Of a DNA stretch of 7,901 nt, positions 5,490 through 7,901 are shown piece after piece; the stretch's first letter is position 1, and the number at the start of each line of letters is the position of its first letter. The DNA comes from an uncultured Asticcacaulis sp. (GTDB lineage Bacteria; Pseudomonadota; Alphaproteobacteria; Caulobacterales; Caulobacteraceae). Both the position numbers and the translations under genes were made by a program. The notes below the pieces were generated by a model, which was not told where the DNA came from, did not search any database, and was given only the letters and a program-made list of their open reading frames with translations. The stretch spans positions 1 through 7,901 of the forward strand of contig CAMLLA010000190.1 of assembly GCA_946480525.1 (NCBI GenBank), in the 5' to 3' direction.

Positions 5490-7238
5490 ATGGTCCTGTT
5501 GGGCAAAAAGATCAATGGTGTCCTGGCCAATGCGCTGGAGACCTGCAAGCCGCATTTCGTCAACGTCATGATCTTCAGCCTGTTCCTGAACGTGCTGTAC
5601 CTGACCCCGACCCTCTATATGCTGCAGGTTTATAACCGCGTCATGCCGACGGGCGGCCTGTCCACCCTGTTGTTCCTGAGCCTGATCACCATTGTCGCTT
5701 TCGGCGTCCTGGCCATGCTCGACAATCTGCGCACGCGCCTGCTGGTCCGGTCGGGGCTGAAGCTCGACATGGAACTGTCCGGGCCGATCCTGACCCAGAT
5801 CCTGTCGCTGCAGGTCCGATCGACCGAGGTCAGGCCCACCAACAATGTCATGCGCAGTTTCGACAGCTTCAAGCAGGCGATAAGCGGCCAGGGCTTCCTG
5901 GCGCTGTGCGATGCGCCGTGGATCATCATCTACATCATGCTGTGCTTCCTGCTCCACCCCTACCTGGCCCTGGTCTGTTTGGCCGGCGCGATCATCCTGA
6001 CCATCCTGGCCGTCATGAACGAGCGTGCGACCTACAAGCAGCTGACCCTGGCGACGCAGGGGATGACGCGCGCCTATGCCGCCCAGGACGTTCTGACCCA
6101 AAGGGCGGACATCATTTCGGCACTGGGCATGCGCGAAGCCATGGTCATGTCGCAGATGCGCAGCCGCCACGAAGCAATGGAAAGCAATGTCCATGCAGGC
6201 ATGTCCGGCAACCGCTATCGCGCCGCGGCCAAGTTTTTCCGCCTGTTGCTGCAATCCGTGGGCCTTGGGGTCGGCGCGCTTCTGGCCGTCGAAAACAAGA
6301 TTTCACCGGGCGCGGTGTTCGCCGCATCGTTGCTGATTTCGCGCGCCACCGCCCCGATCGACCAGACGATTTCGTCGTGGAAGTCGCTGGTCGCCGGCTA
6401 TAACGGCTTCTTCTCGCTCAACGACCTGTTCAACTCCGTCGAGGAAAAGCCCGACTATGTCAGCCTGCCCGCTCCGCGCGGCCAGCTCGACGTCGAAGGC
6501 GTCTCGGTCGCCAACCACCAGCTCAAGACCTATCTGCTGGCCAATGTCAGCTTTGCCATCCAGCCCGGCGAAGTCCTGGGCGTCATCGGTCCCAGCGGCG
6601 CCGGCAAGACGACCCTGGCGCGCGTGATTGTCGGCGCCGAGGTCTATGATACCGGCGCCGTGCGCATCGACAGCGGCGAGCGGCGCGAATGGGATCCGGA
6701 TCGCCTGGCGCGTCATGTCGGTTATTTTCCGCAGGATACGGTCCTGTTCGAAGGCACGGTACGCGACAATATCTGCCGTTTCGAACATATGCTGACGGCC
6801 GATATGGAAAAGGTGGATGCGGGCGTGGTGCGCGCGGCGCAGGCCGCCGGCGTGCATGAACTGATCATGCGCCTGCCCCACGGCTACAATACGCGCCTGG
6901 GTATAAACGGCCAGGGACTGTCAGCCGGGCAGGCGCAGCTGATCGGCCTGGCGCGTGCCTTCTACGGAGAACCCAGCCTGCTGGTGCTCGACGAGCCCAA
7001 CTCGCACCTGGACAGCGCCGGCGAGGAAATGCTGGCCAAGGCGATTGCCGGATTCCGGGCGGGCGGCGGCTCCGTTGTCGTCATTGCCCACCGCGCAGGT
7101 ATCCTGGCGGTCGTCGACAAGCTTCTGGTCTTGCAGGGAGGCCGTGTCCAGTATTTCGGCACGCGCGAGGGCTGGATGAAACAGCTGGAAAAAGCGGGCG
7201 CCAAGCCACAGGCCAACCTCGAAAAGGCGCCCCTCTGA
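5490..7238 (+). CDS. Type I secretion ABC transporter, permease-ATPase fusion, PrtD-like
   Basis: This is the inner-membrane motor of a type I secretion system, which exports proteins with an uncleaved C-terminal signal using ATP. The 582-residue length fits the PrtD class. There is no N-terminal C39 peptidase or C39-like domain; the protein opens directly into the membrane domain. TM1 (about 24-45) contains the family hallmark LYMLQVYNRVMPTGG, followed by TM2 (about 57-77) and further helices at about 140-185 and 250-295. The ATPase domain has Walker A GPSGAGKT (367-374, Lys373), Q-loop Gln415 and signature LSAGQ (477-481). Walker B is LVLDE (498-502), followed by PNSHLDSAG, and the switch His is 534. 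The signature has Ala where Gly is usual. I chose the ATG at 5490 for its AGGGGG ribosome binding site; an in-frame TTG at 5427 would add 21 residues. The start of an RTX gene lies 260 bases downstream on the same strand and is the likely cargo. Confidence 0.95.
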   Translation: MVLLGKKINGVLANALETCKPHFVNVMIFSLFLNVLYLTPTLYMLQVYNRVMPTGGLSTLLFLSLITIVAFGVLAMLDNLRTRLLVRSGLKLDMELSGPILTQILSLQVRSTEVRPTNNVMRSFDSFKQAISGQGFLALCDAPWIIIYIMLCFLLHPYLALVCLAGAIILTILAVMNERATYKQLTLATQGMTRAYAAQDVLTQRADIISALGMREAMVMSQMRSRHEAMESNVHAGMSGNRYRAAAKFFRLLLQSVGLGVGALLAVENKISPGAVFAASLLISRATAPIDQTISSWKSLVAGYNGFFSLNDLFNSVEEKPDYVSLPAPRGQLDVEGVSVANHQLKTYLLANVSFAIQPGEVLGVIGPSGAGKTTLARVIVGAEVYDTGAVRIDSGERREWDPDRLARHVGYFPQDTVLFEGTVRDNICRFEHMLTADMEKVDAGVVRAAQAAGVHELIMRLPHGYNTRLGINGQGLSAGQAQLIGLARAFYGEPSLLVLDEPNSHLDSAGEEMLAKAIAGFRAGGGSVVVIAHRAGILAVVDKLLVLQGGRVQYFGTREGWMKQLEKAGAKPQANLEKAPL

Positions 7239-7498
7239 AGACCTCGGTTTTCTGAGCGGTAACCGTGCCCCGCCGTCCAAAAAATCCCCTGCAGGATGTA
7301 TCTTAATCAAGTCTGCGTGGGCGCGTTGCGATTATCAAAAACCCGTGATATCTGTGCGGCGCGTCGTGTGTTCTGACGCCGGCTGTGCGCCGTGAGGTAT
7401 TATTTTATTTTCCCGATACCTCGACCTGATTTCTCACCAGTACCCGCATTCAAGTACCCTGCCCGATTTCTTCAAAGTCATTGCAAGGACATTTTACC
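7239..7498 (+). promoter_or_regulatory. Leader and probable promoter region of the RTX gene
   Basis: This noncoding stretch of 260 bases lies between the transporter stop and the RTX start. TTGCGA (7326-7331) and TATCTG (7349-7354) are 17 bases apart and form a plausible but weak promoter. Downstream are hairpin candidates and a U-rich stretch at about 7398-7412. AGTACCC occurs twice (7439-7445 and 7453-7459). AAGGA at 7485-7489, nine bases before the ATG, is the ribosome binding site. No convincing intrinsic terminator follows the transporter gene, so read-through into the RTX gene is also possible. Confidence 0.4.
7361..7422 (+). repeat. Two leader hairpins upstream of the RTX gene
   Basis: The first hairpin is GCGTC/GACGC (7361-7365 with 7375-7379) with a 9-base loop; an alternative pairing is CGGCGC/GCGCCG (7357-7362 with 7387-7392). 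The second is a perfect 7-bp GAGGTAT/ATACCTC (7394-7400 with 7416-7422) around a 15-base T-rich loop. Both lie in the probable untranslated leader, about 75-140 bases before the start codon. They could affect mRNA stability or translation; no known riboswitch pattern was recognised. Confidence 0.4.
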
Positions 7499-7901
7499 AT
7501 GGCCGACGGTAACGATCTCGACAACATTCTCAATGGCACTGCTGGCCCGGACTCGATCCGCGGCTTTGCCGGCAACGATCATATCGACGGCCTTGACGGG
7601 GCGGATACGCTGGATGGCGGCGACGACAACGACGTCGTCGACGGCGGCGCGGGTAACGACAGCCTGCTGGGGGGCAATGGCAGCGACACCCTTAATGGCG
7701 GGGCCGATAACGACACGCTTCTGGGCGGCGCCGGTGCAGACTCCCTGACGGCCGGCACAGGAAATGACGTCCTGAGCGGCGAGGCCGGAACGGACACGCT
7801 TTACGGCAATGATGGCGATGACAGCCTGTCGGGCGGGGCGGATGCCGACACCCTCTACGGCGAAGCCGGCAACGATACCCTGGAAGGCGGCGCGGGCTAT
7901 A
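7499..7901 (+). CDS. RTX calcium-binding repeat protein, N-terminal part (3' end outside window)
   Basis: The ATG at 7499 follows AAGGA with a 9-base spacer. The frame stays open to the window edge, giving 134 residues with no stop. From about residue 7 onward the protein is a continuous series of about 14 nonapeptide units of the form G-x-D-x-L-x-G-G-x, for example GADTLDGGD, GNDSLLGGN, GSDTLNGGA and GNDTLEGGA. These RTX repeats bind Ca2+ and fold as a parallel beta-roll outside the cell. There is no Sec signal peptide, as expected for type I export, whose signal would be at the unseen C-terminus. The adjacent PrtD-like transporter and divergent fusion protein make it the likely cargo of that system. 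Most RTX toxins and proteases carry their effector domain before the repeats, but here the array starts at the N-terminus. An S-layer, adhesin or matrix protein is therefore more likely than a classic toxin, though any C-terminal domain is unseen. Confidence 0.9.
   Translation, partial: MADGNDLDNILNGTAGPDSIRGFAGNDHIDGLDGADTLDGGDDNDVVDGGAGNDSLLGGNGSDTLNGGADNDTLLGGAGADSLTAGTGNDVLSGEAGTDTLYGNDGDDSLSGGADADTLYGEAGNDTLEGGAGY
7517..7894 (+). repeat. Tandem RTX nonapeptide-encoding array (27-bp period)
   Basis: About 14 consecutive 27-base units encode the nonapeptides from residue 7 to residue 132, and the next unit begins at the window edge. The units are diverged in DNA sequence but keep the Gly-Gly and Asp codons in register. 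The first unit (LDNILNGTA) is degenerate. Units 5, 8 and 13 begin with Asp in place of the usual Gly (DND, DND, DAD). Confidence 0.9.

Noticed and set aside
5478..6254. 258-codon open frame on the - strand opposite the ABC transporter
   Set aside because: Its Gln/His/Asp-rich low-complexity product is what the complement of hydrophobic codons produces; the + strand gene is certain.
7288..7295. CCTGCAGG perfect 8-bp palindrome after the transporter gene
   Set aside because: It is too short, has no loop or U-tract, and such sites are expected by chance in GC-rich DNA.
7579..7797. 72-codon Ser/Pro-rich open frame on the - strand inside the RTX gene
   Set aside because: Its repetitive SxPxxP pattern is just the complement of the RTX repeat codons.
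7499..7901. Regular 27-bp period considered as a CRISPR-like or noncoding tandem repeat
   Set aside because: The period equals nine codons, stays in frame and encodes the RTX consensus; there are no constant repeats with unique spacers.

Overview
The window reads as a surface-polysaccharide and type I secretion locus from a GC-rich Gram-negative bacterium, most likely an alphaproteobacterium. This assignment rests on the GC-rich, GC3-biased codon use, the PrtD/PrtE-like secretion proteins, the lipoprotein signal and the Caulobacter-like pairing of an RTX exporter with polysaccharide genes. The genus cannot be read from the sequence.

Layout, left to right. Positions 1-525 (+) hold the 3' end of a polytopic membrane protein resembling an oligosaccharide-repeat-unit (Wzy-type) polymerase. 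It converges on a GT-B family 4 glycosyltransferase (583-1794, -). A structure-rich gap of about 270 bases follows, then a small Ala/Pro-rich lipoprotein (2068-2358, -). After a regulatory gap of about 290 bases comes a second, different family 4 glycosyltransferase (2653-3885, +). It converges on a HlyD/PrtE-type membrane fusion protein (3950-5341, -), with a good rho-independent terminator between the two. Divergent from the fusion protein is a PrtD-type type I secretion ABC transporter (5490-7238, +). A gap of about 260 bases with leader hairpins leads to the start of an RTX protein (7499 to the window end, +). The visible part of that protein is almost entirely calcium-binding nonapeptide repeats.

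How the genes may work together. The ABC transporter and fusion protein would form the inner-membrane and periplasmic parts of a type I secretion channel; no TolC-type outer-membrane partner is visible. The adjacent RTX protein is the obvious candidate cargo. The polymerase-like protein and the two glycosyltransferases would build a surface polysaccharide or LPS O-chain. The analogous Caulobacter arrangement (RsaA S-layer with RsaD/RsaE next to O-antigen genes) suggests an RTX surface layer or adhesin held by, or modified with, the polysaccharide. That link is inference.

I did not find a wholly new system. The most notable points are the split divergent layout of the secretion genes, an RTX array that begins within a few residues of the start codon, a structured leader upstream of it, and an unassigned small lipoprotein between the sugar genes. 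No tRNA, rRNA, CRISPR array, insertion sequence or attachment site was seen.
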